64,000 nucleotides of DNA, taken from assembly GCF_004000275.1 (NCBI RefSeq), contig NZ_RCIP01000001.1:922749-986748 (forward strand). Reading direction: 5' to 3'. A program made the position numbers and the translations under genes. This stretch comes from Saccharospirillum alexandrii. GTDB lineage: Bacteria; Pseudomonadota; Gammaproteobacteria; Pseudomonadales; Natronospirillaceae. Numbering within the stretch: position 1 is the first letter of the stretch; each line of letters begins with the position of its first letter. The notes beneath the pieces are model-generated. The model was given only the letters and a program-made list of their open reading frames with translations. It was not told the DNA's origin and did not search any database. Shown here piece by piece: positions 8,337-16,885 of the stretch.

Positions 8337-8515
8337 AGACATGGAACAACACGGAACACTAACTGACGCGATACAGGAAGGAGCGAAGAACACCGACTGA
8401 CGCAACCTTCAAAAAGGGAACGAAAAACGCGAAAAGACGCCCAACCCTCCAAAACGTCAGTTCATGTGTCGCGCCTCTTGTTGTTTCGCGTCCGTGAATG
8501 TCCTGCGTCTTTCAC
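8337..8515 (+). repeat. 17-bp tandem repeat array J, convergent arms
   Basis: The left arm (about 8337-8450) reads in the plus direction with units such as AACACGGAACACTAACT (8348-8364) and GACGCAACCTTCAAAAA, some slightly off length. The right arm (8459-8509) holds three exact 17-bp units in the opposite direction: 8459-8475, 8476-8492 and 8493-8509. The arms converge near 8455 on an AACGTC. The array fills most of the 319-bp space between brnT and the pyruvyl-transferase-like gene; 8267-8336 should hold the brnT promoter. Confidence 0.72.
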
Positions 8516-8585
8516 CCTTTCCATTCACCAAACTGCAACATTTGCCTGTTACGGTACCAACCACTCACTGATCACCCCGCCTTCC

Positions 8586-9461
8586 ATGTCATTTCCCACT
8601 ACCTGGTTTAACCGAAGACCCGCGCCTGCACACCCAGCCTGGCCGACTGAGAACGGCCTTACGTTCGTGCACCACCAACCCAGGCTCTACAACGTAGGCG
8701 ACGACCTATGCTCACCCCGGCATTATTTCAACCTAACGCCCGCCCAGCCCGGCCTGGTGATCATGGGCGGTGGCGCTTATGGGCGGTATGGCGTGAAATA
8801 CATTCGACACTACGGCTACAAACCTGGCAATACCGTACTGTGGGGCGTTGGCGAATCCCGCAGTAAGGCAACCGGTTCAACCGTTACCAGGCTGCCCTTT
8901 CTGGCCTGGGGCCTGAGAGACAAAGACCGAGTAACCGACGCGCATTTTCTGCCCTGTGTATCCTGCCTGCACCCCATGCTCAACACACCAGCCGCCCGCA
9001 CCGGCACATTGCTATTCCTGAATGCCGACCCGAACGTCACCCACCGCAAGGCAGCCGAGCACCACCTGGCCCTGGCAAACGCCCGGGGCTGGCACTTGCG
9101 TTACAATAACGCCAGCGCCGCAGAAACAGCCAGCGCCCTGGCCCGGTGCCAGCGGGTCATCACCAATTCCTACCACGGGGCCTACTGGGCCCTGCTTACC
9201 GGGCACGAGGTTATCTTGCTGGGCTACTCGTCAAAATTCATCAGCCTGTACCGCAGCCTGGGGCTCGACCCGGCCGCCATAACGCCCATACAGCGGGGCG
9301 ACCCCGCCAGCTTGCAACACCAATTGGAAAACCCGCCGTTTAAAAACGGCGCCCGCCTGGCCAGTCCAAGTGAAACAAGAGACGAATTCAGGGATATCAA
9401 CCAGTGTTTCGCACAGGGCCTGGTCGACCGGGGCATTCTGCAATCGGCCGGGTTGGCCTAA
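8586..9461 (+). CDS. Polysaccharide pyruvyl transferase-family protein
   Basis: 291-residue protein matching the polysaccharide pyruvyl transferase family, which moves pyruvate from PEP onto glycan sugars as ketals. The N-terminal VGDDLCSPRHYF segment, the GLVIMGGGAYG glycine-rich turn and the C-terminal CQRVITNSYHGAYWALLTGHEV are typical. The ATG at 8586 was chosen because the longer frame (GTG at 8466) would start inside repeat array J and add a sequence with no family similarity; a Shine-Dalgarno is weak. It is followed by a convergent MptE-like gene. Members can also act as sugar transferases, so the donor is uncertain. Confidence 0.75.
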   Translation: MSFPTTWFNRRPAPAHPAWPTENGLTFVHHQPRLYNVGDDLCSPRHYFNLTPAQPGLVIMGGGAYGRYGVKYIRHYGYKPGNTVLWGVGESRSKATGSTVTRLPFLAWGLRDKDRVTDAHFLPCVSCLHPMLNTPAARTGTLLFLNADPNVTHRKAAEHHLALANARGWHLRYNNASAAETASALARCQRVITNSYHGAYWALLTGHEVILLGYSSKFISLYRSLGLDPAAITPIQRGDPASLQHQLENPPFKNGARLASPSETRDEFRDINQCFAQGLVDRGILQSAGLA

Positions 9462-9490
9462 GCAACGCCTCTTCCAGGTGACTTTAGCGG

Positions 9491-10426
9491 CTACTGGTTG
9501 CCCGAGGTGGGCATCAGCAGCGGGTTAAACGGCAGTATTGAACGGGGCACCGCCGAGGTGTGGGAACAATTTTCGAAGGTCATGCCCATCTGGCGTGCGG
9601 TTTGTGCCGCCAGCTCAAACGCCGGTAAAACGCGCGAGTGAAAAGCCTTCTCAAGCCCACACCAGGCGGCGTTCTCCGGCGTTTCATAGAAACGGGGCTG
9701 GTTAAAATTCGTCATATCGAACCCCACCAGCAACAGCTGCCGCACGCGCAGATGAAAGCCAAGCTGCACCCCCGCATACATCACCGTGCCGCACCCAAAA
9801 TGGCCCTGCTGCAGGTTCAGGCTGAGCTTTGCCTCGCCTTTGCGGCGGTAATGCTGTGGGGGTACCTCTTCCAGAGAACGCCGGGGTTTGCCGTAGGGGG
9901 TTTCAAAACCATCGAGGTAATACAACCGAAAGTGTCCGAACAAGGCCGGGTCTAGCGCGCCCAGTGCCTGCAGCGCACTGCCCACCAGGCACAAACGGGT
10001 GCCTCTGGGCAGGCACCGCAGCATATCGCCTTTTTCCTGAATAAAGCGGGCGTCTTCAATCACGACGGCGTAGGGCTGCTTAACCACCCCCTCCCGGCAC
10101 AACGCCACCGCACCGTTAACCAACACGCACGCAGCGCGAGCCAGAGGCGCCAGATTCTGCTCACGAACCGAAGGCCCGCTGCCCACCACAAACAGCTGTT
10201 CAGGCGCGTTTTGGCGTAAAGCCGCCCACGAATGCGTTTCAGTCACGAAGCGCCCCTGCCAATGCAACCGCCATACATCGCCCTGCGGCGAGAGGTTCAA
10301 ATACGGCAAAGTACGGGCCACGTGATGCATGCTGGGCGGGTGCGTTAACCGGTACCCCAGCCGAACAAACTGGGTAAAGGGTTTAAATGGCTTGTAACGC
10401 GCGGTTCCGGCTGAAGTAGCTAGCAT
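9491..10426 (-). CDS. MptE-like/DUF115-type protein, putative glycan-modifying enzyme
   Basis: About 311 residues. The central FVVGSGPSVREQNLAPL, about 80 residues from the N-terminus, resembles the nucleotide-binding turn of MptE-like/DUF115 proteins and of GT42 sialyltransferase-like enzymes. Further visible parts are LVNGAVALC, a DARFIQEKGD stretch and HFGCGTVMYAGVQLGFH. No signal peptide or membrane segment. ATG at 10426 preferred; a TTG five codons upstream is possible. It is transcribed against both neighbours, which are themselves glycan genes, so a role in LPS core or surface-glycan assembly is likely but the reaction is not known. Confidence 0.6.
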   Translation of the reverse strand: MLATSAGTARYKPFKPFTQFVRLGYRLTHPPSMHHVARTLPYLNLSPQGDVWRLHWQGRFVTETHSWAALRQNAPEQLFVVGSGPSVREQNLAPLARAACVLVNGAVALCREGVVKQPYAVVIEDARFIQEKGDMLRCLPRGTRLCLVGSALQALGALDPALFGHFRLYYLDGFETPYGKPRRSLEEVPPQHYRRKGEAKLSLNLQQGHFGCGTVMYAGVQLGFHLRVRQLLLVGFDMTNFNQPRFYETPENAAWCGLEKAFHSRVLPAFELAAQTARQMGMTFENCSHTSAVPRSILPFNPLLMPTSGNQ

Positions 10427-10563
10427 GGTAGGCACACCCAATTACACAGTTGCCCGCAGTGTGTGCCAAAACTCTTACCGTTTAATGACGCCCGTGCAAC
10501 GCTTGGTTACACTTGGCCGACAAGATCAGTGACCCCGCAGCCTTCCCCAACACTAAGGGCGTT

Positions 10564-11433
10564 ATGAAACTCAAAGAATACCCTGTCTCAGCCTGGCACT
10601 CCGCAGCGCTCTGGCTTACGCCGGTAAGCCACTTGTTAAGCAAGGCAAAGGGGCAAACCGTACCCGTTGTGGTGTCGTTCACCTCCATCCCCTCCCGGTT
10701 GCCAATACTGCACCTAACCGTGCGCAGCCTGCTGCGACAAACCGTGCACCCGGAAAAACTGGTGCTGTGGCTGCACCACGACCTGAAACCCCAGGTGCCC
10801 GAACGGTTGAACGCTCTGCAAAACGAGCTGTTCGAAATACGCTACGCCGACCAGACCTGCGCGCACCGCAAACTGGTGCACGCCCTGGCGGCCTTCCCGG
10901 GCAAAACCATCGTTACCTGCGACGACGACCTGCTCTACCGCCCCAACTGGCTGGCAACGCTTTACCAGGAGCACCAAAACCACCCGGACGACGTAATTGG
11001 CCACGAATGCCGGCGCATTCATTACAGCGAACAGGGCGACACCCTGCCCTACGCCCAGTGGCGCATGGAGCAACGCGGCACCAGCCACCGGGATACCCTG
11101 GCCATTGGCTTCGGCGGCACGCTCTACCCGGCCAACCGCTTGCACCGGGATACCACCGACCCAAAGCTCTACCTGAACCTGGCCCCCCGGGCCGACGACC
11201 TGTGGTTCAAAGCCATGAGCCTGCTGAACGGCACCCAAACCCGCCGCAGCGAACAGCCTCCGCGCAAGCCCATACCCATTATTCGCTCCCAGGCTGAAGC
11301 CCTGGGCAAAACCAACATCAAACTCGACCAGAACCGCACCCAATGGAATGCCATTCGCGAGCACTACGACCTGGGCACTGCAACCACAACAGCGGGTAAA
11401 ACCAGCGCCCCCACTAAAGACGAACCCGCCTGA
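10564..11433 (+). CDS. Putative glycosyltransferase with a DDD motif
   Basis: 289-residue protein with a glycosyltransferase A-type fold outline. VVVSFTSIPSRLPILHLTVRS opens the domain, and TCDDDLLYRPNWL (D120 to D122) is the likely metal/nucleotide-binding DXD. The GFGGTLYPANRL segment would form the acceptor side. The ATG at 10564 has an AAGGG Shine-Dalgarno 7 bp upstream; longer starts lack one. It is followed 46 bp later by a GT2 gene in the same direction. Donor and acceptor cannot be deduced. Confidence 0.72.
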   Translation: MKLKEYPVSAWHSAALWLTPVSHLLSKAKGQTVPVVVSFTSIPSRLPILHLTVRSLLRQTVHPEKLVLWLHHDLKPQVPERLNALQNELFEIRYADQTCAHRKLVHALAAFPGKTIVTCDDDLLYRPNWLATLYQEHQNHPDDVIGHECRRIHYSEQGDTLPYAQWRMEQRGTSHRDTLAIGFGGTLYPANRLHRDTTDPKLYLNLAPRADDLWFKAMSLLNGTQTRRSEQPPRKPIPIIRSQAEALGKTNIKLDQNRTQWNAIREHYDLGTATTTAGKTSAPTKDEPA

Positions 11434-11479
11434 AACAGGCTAAACTTCGCCCCCGAAACCGCAAGCAACAGGACCCACC

Positions 11480-12316
11480 ATGCAACAACCGCAACGTCTT
11501 GGCGTGGTTATAACCACCTACAACTCGCCGCGCTGGCTTGCCCACGTGCTAAGTGGCTATGAAACCCAGACAGACCCCGACTTTACCGTCATAATCGCCG
11601 ACGATGGTTCTACAGACGACACCCGAGCCCTGATAGACGAGGTAAACGCTCGCGGCCGCCTGAACCTGGTTCACGTGTGGCACGAAGACCAGGGCTTCCG
11701 CAAATGCACCATACTCAACAAAGCCATTGCCGAGACCGACTGCGACTACCTGGTGTTTACCGATGGCGACTGCATTCCTCGCGAAGACTTCATAGCCACC
11801 CACAAAGCCATGGCCGCCCCAAACACCTTTTTATCGGGCGGGTACATCAAACTCACCATGCCGGTATCTGAAGCCATTACCGAGGCCGATATTCGCAGCG
11901 GCGCTGTGTTCAAGCGCGACTGGCTGACCCAACACGGCCAGCCCAACACCCACAAACTGTGGAAACTGACACGGCGCCCCTGGCTGGTAAAGCTGTTAAA
12001 CAGCCTCACCCCCACCAAAGCCACCTGGAACGGCATGAACAGCTCTACCTGGACGCAAGACATCAAAGACGCCAACGGCTTCAACGAAGACATGCAATAC
12101 GGCGGGCTAGACCGCGAACTAGGCGAACGCCTGTGGAACAAGGGCCTGGTATCCCGCCAGATACGCTACAGCGCCGTGTGCCTGCACCTAGACCACGCCC
12201 GGGGATACGCCAAACCGGAAATATGGGCCAAAAACCGGGCGATACGGGATGAAGTGAAAGCAACTGGGCGGTACAAGGCTAAAAACGGAATAGAAAAACT
12301 GGAAACGCCCGACTAA
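11480..12316 (+). CDS. Family 2 glycosyltransferase
   Basis: 278-residue GT2 enzyme. LGVVITTYNSPRWLAHVL, then IADDGSTDDTRALIDE, then CDYLVFTDGDCIPREDF give the nucleotide-binding and DXD-like regions, and the C-terminal WTQDIKDANGFNEDMQYGG with ELGERLWNKG resembles the galactosyltransferase-type C-terminal region. ATG with AACAGGA upstream. Probably cotranscribed with the preceding glycosyltransferase. In this LPS context it may add a core sugar. Confidence 0.85.
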   Translation: MQQPQRLGVVITTYNSPRWLAHVLSGYETQTDPDFTVIIADDGSTDDTRALIDEVNARGRLNLVHVWHEDQGFRKCTILNKAIAETDCDYLVFTDGDCIPREDFIATHKAMAAPNTFLSGGYIKLTMPVSEAITEADIRSGAVFKRDWLTQHGQPNTHKLWKLTRRPWLVKLLNSLTPTKATWNGMNSSTWTQDIKDANGFNEDMQYGGLDRELGERLWNKGLVSRQIRYSAVCLHLDHARGYAKPEIWAKNRAIRDEVKATGRYKAKNGIEKLETPD

Positions 12317-12474
12317 ACAGCAAACAACACACAACCCACATTGGTAATAAGCTACATTTGCCTACAAAAGCAGAACATACCGAGATGCCCAAAATAGACG
12401 TGTCAAGGTGAACAAAGTCACTACCCTGTGCTACCATTCTGGCTAATTAAATCAAACACTTAGTGACAGTCTAA

Positions 12475-13863
12475 ATGCCCGAAACCAGCCAACCGCTATC
12501 ACCATTCAATGTAAACCGCTGGTTTCCTTCAGACTTTCATCGCGGGCCCAATATTGTGGTGTGGATTGGGCTGCTCTCTACCTTCATTGCTGTGTTCATT
12601 AAGTTATGGACGCCAACGAGCATTAACCGATTCCCAGAGAGCCTGGCCACCCTGCTGTTCCTGGGCATACTGGTACATCAATGGCGAGTTCTAAAACGCG
12701 AACCAATCGTTTGGCTTTTGTTCCTATTCATTCTGGTACCTATACTGCTATTCGGCATTCACTACTTGCAAAGCCCCGAAACTGCTTTGGCCTATGAAAG
12801 TACTGATAAGATGGCTAGGTTGATGCTGTTTCTTCCATTCGGATGGTGGCTTGGTAATTCACCCCGAACTTGGTATACATTTTTTGCGATAGCTCTATTC
12901 GGATTCATGATAGGCGTGTTCGTTAATCCTGAATTCTCAGATTCGCTAGCAAAAGCACTTGATGGTCAGCGAGCCGGATGGGGACTAATCAATTGGCAGC
13001 ATACAGCGATGTACTCGGGCACTGCGTTAATCGCGGCCCTGTGTTTTGGACCTACTATTCTGAGTGCGACTAATAAACGCGCCCGATTCGTTGGTGGTCT
13101 ACTATTTGGTATTGCACTGTTGTGGGCTATTGCTGGCGTTATTACAACCCAAACAAGAGCAACCTGGTTGGGATTGGCTATCTGTGGCGTCATAGCTACC
13201 CTTGGTACTCTGATTTGGATTATTCGATCCAAAAATAACAAGCACCGCAATAAAGCAATAATTACACTTGGGATACTCACCATCATCGTTTTGGGTGTTG
13301 TTCCGATAACTGCTAAGCCCGTACTGGAAAGATTTCAAACTGAAATGACCGTGGTGGAACCACTGTTAGCGGGTGACTTTGAAAACATCCCCCCCAATAG
13401 CATGGGTGTCCGCCTTGAAACCTGGATTATAGCCGCTCAGTGGATCGAAAAGCGCCCTTTTACCGGTTGGGGTGGAGATGTAAGAGACACCGCCATTTCA
13501 TCTTCGGAAAAATTATCACCCTTCGTAGAATGTTGTATCCGCCACTTTCATAATACGTTCATTGAATTTACCATCTCATATGGCTTTATTGGCTTGTTGA
13601 CTCTGCTGGCGGTATTCATTTACATGCTAGCCAGATCGATTAATCTGTGGAAAGCCGGTTGCGCTTCGACAATGCTTGTAACATTCACAGCCTTGATCAC
13701 ACTCTACTATTTTGTGATCAATATATTTGAATCTTACCTTTTCTTCTGGAGTGGCGCATTTATTATTTCAATTGCTTATGCACCAATCACAAGCTGTATA
13801 CTTAGGGCTAACCTCACTTCAATAAAAAACAAACGAATTGAACATCAAGTTACCGCTAGGTAA
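12475..13863 (+). CDS. O-antigen ligase/polymerase-family membrane protein (WaaL-like)
   Basis: 462-residue polytopic inner-membrane protein with about 10-12 hydrophobic segments and a large periplasmic loop at about residues 300-370. The loop contains NSMGVRLETW, FTGWGGD and CIRHFHNTF, which match the Wzy_C/WaaL signature (HxHN). The most likely role is joining polymerised O-antigen to lipid A-core, because a second Wzy-type protein lies in the O-antigen operon at 18730-19884. It begins a two-gene plus-strand unit with the initiating transferase 15 bp downstream. Which of the two is ligase and which polymerase is inferred from position. Confidence 0.8.
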   Translation: MPETSQPLSPFNVNRWFPSDFHRGPNIVVWIGLLSTFIAVFIKLWTPTSINRFPESLATLLFLGILVHQWRVLKREPIVWLLFLFILVPILLFGIHYLQSPETALAYESTDKMARLMLFLPFGWWLGNSPRTWYTFFAIALFGFMIGVFVNPEFSDSLAKALDGQRAGWGLINWQHTAMYSGTALIAALCFGPTILSATNKRARFVGGLLFGIALLWAIAGVITTQTRATWLGLAICGVIATLGTLIWIIRSKNNKHRNKAIITLGILTIIVLGVVPITAKPVLERFQTEMTVVEPLLAGDFENIPPNSMGVRLETWIIAAQWIEKRPFTGWGGDVRDTAISSSEKLSPFVECCIRHFHNTFIEFTISYGFIGLLTLLAVFIYMLARSINLWKAGCASTMLVTFTALITLYYFVINIFESYLFFWSGAFIISIAYAPITSCILRANLTSIKNKRIEHQVTAR

Positions 13864-13878
13864 AGGATTACTATTCAT

Positions 13879-15237
13879 ATGAACAAGTTTGATCAACTTT
13901 CTCCATTACTATTTCGGTTAATAGACCTTACGAGTGTCACAGCTGCTTCTTATTTAGCCTACTACATCCGTTTCGGTAACTTAAGCCTACCAGATCGCTT
14001 CCTCATCGCGACAATCATCGGTGCACTACTGGTTGCTTTTTTTACTTCCTACAAAGCTGCATACACTTCCTGGCGAGGACACTATGGTTTCCAGTTGGCA
14101 GGTCGTTTGTTAGGTGCATGGACATTGGCGGGAGCTAGCCTACTCACAGTACTGGTGTTAACTCATCAGGGTGAATATTTTTCCAGAATCTGGCTAACTG
14201 GCTGGTGGTTAATTGGCTTAGCCATGGCTTTAGTTGCACGCTTGGCAGTATATAGCTTCTTGGCGATATATAGAGCCCGCGGACACAACAGAAGAAGAGT
14301 GGTACTATTGGGGCAGCAACAAAGCTGCCGAAACGTAGAGAGCCAACTTCAAATGGCAAGGTGGAGCGGTTTTGATGTAGTGGCTTCATACTGCACGAAC
14401 GATGATTTAAACATCAAGAACTTGATAGAAAACTTGAATCTAAACAGTCTTGCAGACGAAGTTTGGTTAGTGGCCTCACTGGCTGAAGGCGACTGGGTAA
14501 AGAAAGTAATGTTCGAATTGCGAAACAATACACAAAATGTACGCTATGTTCCTGATGTAAGTGACCTGCGACTGCTGAACCACAAAGTCAGCCAAATTGC
14601 CGGGATTCAGGTAATGGACATGAGCCTATCACCAATGGATGGTATGGCCGGATTGATAAAACGATTGGAAGACATTGTATTGGGTATCGGCATATTCATC
14701 ATGGTTTCACCCATCATGCTTGGAATTGCGCTAGCTGTTAAACTCACATCGCCTGGCCCCGTATTATTCAAACAAAAACGGAACGGTATAGACGGCAAGC
14801 CGATTAAAGTCTACAAATTCCGTTCAATGAAGATACACCAGGAGACGGTAAACAGAGTAACTCAAGCTACTAAGAACGACCCTAGAATTACACCACTTGG
14901 TAGATTTTTACGACGGACCAGCTTAGATGAACTGCCGCAGTTCTATAATGTAATTCAAGGGCGCATGAGTATTGTTGGTCCACGACCACATGCAATTCAA
15001 CACAATGAATACTACCGCGAACTTGTAGAAAGCTACATGCGCCGCCACAAGGTGAAGCCAGGCATAACCGGCTGGGCGCAGGTAAATGGGCTACGAGGAG
15101 AGACAGAAACGCTAGAAAAAATGGCTAAACGAGTTGAATATGACTTGTTTTATATTGACAACTGGTCAGTCTGGTTGGACTTAAAGATTATCATTATGAC
15201 AATCTTTAAAGGTTTTTTTAATAAAAATGCTTATTAA
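13879..15237 (+). CDS. Undecaprenyl-phosphate sugar-1-phosphate transferase (initiating transferase, WcaJ/WbaP type)
   Basis: 452-residue polyisoprenyl-phosphate hexose-1-phosphate transferase that starts O-antigen units on undecaprenyl phosphate. Four to five N-terminal membrane segments (residues 10-130), a CoA-binding-like middle region with RVVLLGQQQS, and a C-terminal catalytic part: FKQKRNGIDGKPIKVYKFRSM, LRRTSLDELPQFYNVIQGRMS, VGPRPHAI, KVKPGITGWAQVNGLRGETE. All family landmarks are present. The donor could be UDP-glucose, UDP-galactose or a related sugar. It is followed by the IS3 nest, which separates it from the minus-strand O-antigen operon. Confidence 0.9.
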   Translation: MNKFDQLSPLLFRLIDLTSVTAASYLAYYIRFGNLSLPDRFLIATIIGALLVAFFTSYKAAYTSWRGHYGFQLAGRLLGAWTLAGASLLTVLVLTHQGEYFSRIWLTGWWLIGLAMALVARLAVYSFLAIYRARGHNRRRVVLLGQQQSCRNVESQLQMARWSGFDVVASYCTNDDLNIKNLIENLNLNSLADEVWLVASLAEGDWVKKVMFELRNNTQNVRYVPDVSDLRLLNHKVSQIAGIQVMDMSLSPMDGMAGLIKRLEDIVLGIGIFIMVSPIMLGIALAVKLTSPGPVLFKQKRNGIDGKPIKVYKFRSMKIHQETVNRVTQATKNDPRITPLGRFLRRTSLDELPQFYNVIQGRMSIVGPRPHAIQHNEYYRELVESYMRRHKVKPGITGWAQVNGLRGETETLEKMAKRVEYDLFYIDNWSVWLDLKIIIMTIFKGFFNKNAY

Positions 15238-15501
15238 TAAACTCTATAAATAAGATTGTGTAGCTGCCTATTATTAACCCAATGTTTGGGTAAGGATAGC
15301 GGTAATCCCCCTTTTATAGGGTATGTCAAAAGTAGAACGTAGGCCGCTGCGGCCAGTTTCTGTTGCGGGGTTATTCCCCCAAGGGCCATGTTTGGCCGTT
15401 AATTATTGTAAGTCTAAAGCCATTGTGTGTAACCATCCCCTAGAATAGGGGCATGTGTAAATAGAGTTCTCCGGCCTACAATAAGGCAATCGGAGGACAC
15501 C

Positions 15502-15768
15502 ATGAAGAAATCACGGTACAGCGAGTCACAGATCGTTAAGATCCTGAAAGAGGTTGAAGGTGGCAGACTGGTCAAGGAGGTGTGTCGGGAGTACGGCATC
15601 TCCGATGCGACCTACTACAACTGGAATTCCAAATACGGTGGTATGGAGGCCTCTGATGTGAAGCGCCTCAAAGAGCTTGAAGAGGAAAACCGTCGTCTGA
15701 AGCAGATGTACGCCGAGCTGAGCCTGGACCATAGGCTCCTAAAGGACGTCATCGAAAAAAAGCTGTAA
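15502..15768 (+). CDS. IS3-family transposase OrfA
   Basis: 88-residue OrfA with a helix-turn-helix (SESQIVKILKEVEGGRLVKE to CREYGISDATYYNWN) followed by a leucine-zipper-like region (RLKELEEENRRLKQMYAEL). It binds the element ends. Near its 3' end the run A-AAA-AAG (15755-15761) would give a -1 frameshift into the frame that continues as orfB, producing the OrfAB transposase known for this family. Shine-Dalgarno GGAGG upstream of the ATG. Confidence 0.9.
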   Translation: MKKSRYSESQIVKILKEVEGGRLVKEVCREYGISDATYYNWNSKYGGMEASDVKRLKELEEENRRLKQMYAELSLDHRLLKDVIEKKL

Positions 15769-15791
15769 GTCCAGCCGTTCGACGAGAACTG

Positions 15792-16613
15792 GTGGATTAC
15801 CTCAAGCAGGCTCACGGCGTCAGCATTCGCAGAGCCTGCCGAATCGCTGGCATCAGTGACTCTGTGTACCGGTATCGACCGGATAGCTCCCGCGATGAAC
15901 CGGTGATTGCAGCGCTTCAAAGCGCGACTGAACGCTATCCCGCCTACGGCTTCAGCAAGCTGTTCAAGGTGCTGCGACGCTGGGGCCACGGATGGAATCA
16001 CAAGCGAGTCTACCGGCTGTATTGCGCACTCAACCTGAACAAGCGACGACGGGGCAAGAAACGACTTCCGACACGAAACCCGGAGCCATTGAGCGTGCCA
16101 GTCACCGTTAATCGATGTTGGTCCATGGATTTTATGAGCGACAGTCTGTTCTGTGGCCGCCGATTCCGCACCTTTAACGTGGTAGACGATTTTAACCGGG
16201 AGGTACTGGCTATCGAGATAGACCTGAACCTGCCAGCACCGAGAGTCATACGGGTTCTGGAGCGCATCATTGCTTGGCGAGGCTACCCGGCCAAACTACG
16301 CATGGATAACGGCCCTGAATTCATCTCGATTGCCTTGGCAGATTGGGCTGAACAACACAGTATCGAGTTGGAGTTTATCAAGCCAGGCACACCCACCCAG
16401 AACTCAAATGTTGAGCGCTTTAATCGGACTTATCGGGACGAGATCTTGAACATGTATGTCTTCCGGAACCTCACCGAAGTCCGAGAGTTGACCGAATCCT
16501 GGATGACGGAATACAACGATGAGCGTCCCCACGATTCACTGGAAGACCTGACACCATGGGAATATTTGGCTAGACATCAACGGGCAGAGAACTCTAATTT
16601 ACAGTGCAACTAA
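15792..16613 (+). CDS. IS3-family transposase OrfB (integrase catalytic domain)
   Basis: 273-residue catalytic part with the DDE triad: WSMDFMSDSLF (first Asp), LRMDNGPEFIS (second Asp) and NVERFNRTYRDEIL (Glu). The frame stays open upstream to the slippery site in orfA, consistent with an OrfAB fusion by frameshifting; the annotated start at 15792 is a GTG. No internal stops, so the element may still be active. Confidence 0.9.
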   Translation: MDYLKQAHGVSIRRACRIAGISDSVYRYRPDSSRDEPVIAALQSATERYPAYGFSKLFKVLRRWGHGWNHKRVYRLYCALNLNKRRRGKKRLPTRNPEPLSVPVTVNRCWSMDFMSDSLFCGRRFRTFNVVDDFNREVLAIEIDLNLPAPRVIRVLERIIAWRGYPAKLRMDNGPEFISIALADWAEQHSIELEFIKPGTPTQNSNVERFNRTYRDEILNMYVFRNLTEVRELTESWMTEYNDERPHDSLEDLTPWEYLARHQRAENSNLQCN

Positions 16614-16796
16614 AACAGGGATGTTTACAATGCACTTGACCATAGAGGCAACCATGCCGCCGAACTTGGCGCGCCACCTGTAGAAAGTGGCGCTGCTCAT
16701 GCCGTGCTCTCGGCACAGTTCAAGTACCGGCACGCCATTCTCGGCTTGCGGCAGGATGGCCATAATCTGGCTATCAGTAAAACGGGACTTTTTCAT
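16599..16796 (-). pseudogene. Truncated IS3-type OrfA fragment
   Basis: The N-terminal 54 or so residues match IS3 OrfA (KKSRFTDSQIMAILPQAENG, LCREHGMSSATFYRWRAKFGGM), then the frame runs into the end of the inserted element and reads unrelated residues. It is related to, but different from, the orfA of the intact copy. It marks the outer, disrupted element; its orfB is gone. Confidence 0.8.
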
Positions 16797-16885
16797 GCAG
16801 AGTCGCCTTCCCCTATAGGGTATGTGAAATTCTACTTTTACTCACCCTTATCATTCGGGGGATTACCGTGGGGTTCATTGACCAC

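Larger units (their letters stand above)
15428..16629 (+). mobile_element. IS3-family insertion sequence, apparently complete
   Basis: 1.2-kb element with imperfect ends TGTAACCATCCCCT (from 15428) and, inverted, TGTAAACATCCCTG (ending 16629), 11-12 of 14 matching. It carries orfA and orfB in -1 relation with an A7 slippery run at 15755-15761. Size, gene order and frameshift are those of IS3 elements, probably the IS407 group. It interrupts an older IS3-type remnant. Confidence 0.75.
15300..16868. mobile_element. Remnant IS3-type element interrupted by a second IS3-family copy
   Basis: A perfect 12-bp inverted repeat CGGTAATCCCCC (15300-15311) and GGGGGATTACCG (16857-16868) bounds the nest, with further inner similarity (AAAAGTAGAA near 15328 and its complement near 16831). 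Between these, a truncated orfA on the minus strand survives at 16599-16796, while the rest of that element's transposase is missing. The intact inner copy occupies 15428-16629. About 370 bp of the outer element remain. No clear target duplication was seen. Confidence 0.65.

Noticed and set aside
8466-8585. Upstream extension of the pyruvyl-transferase-like gene
   Set aside because: It would be encoded by repeat array J and adds residues unlike the family; the ATG at 8586 is preferred.
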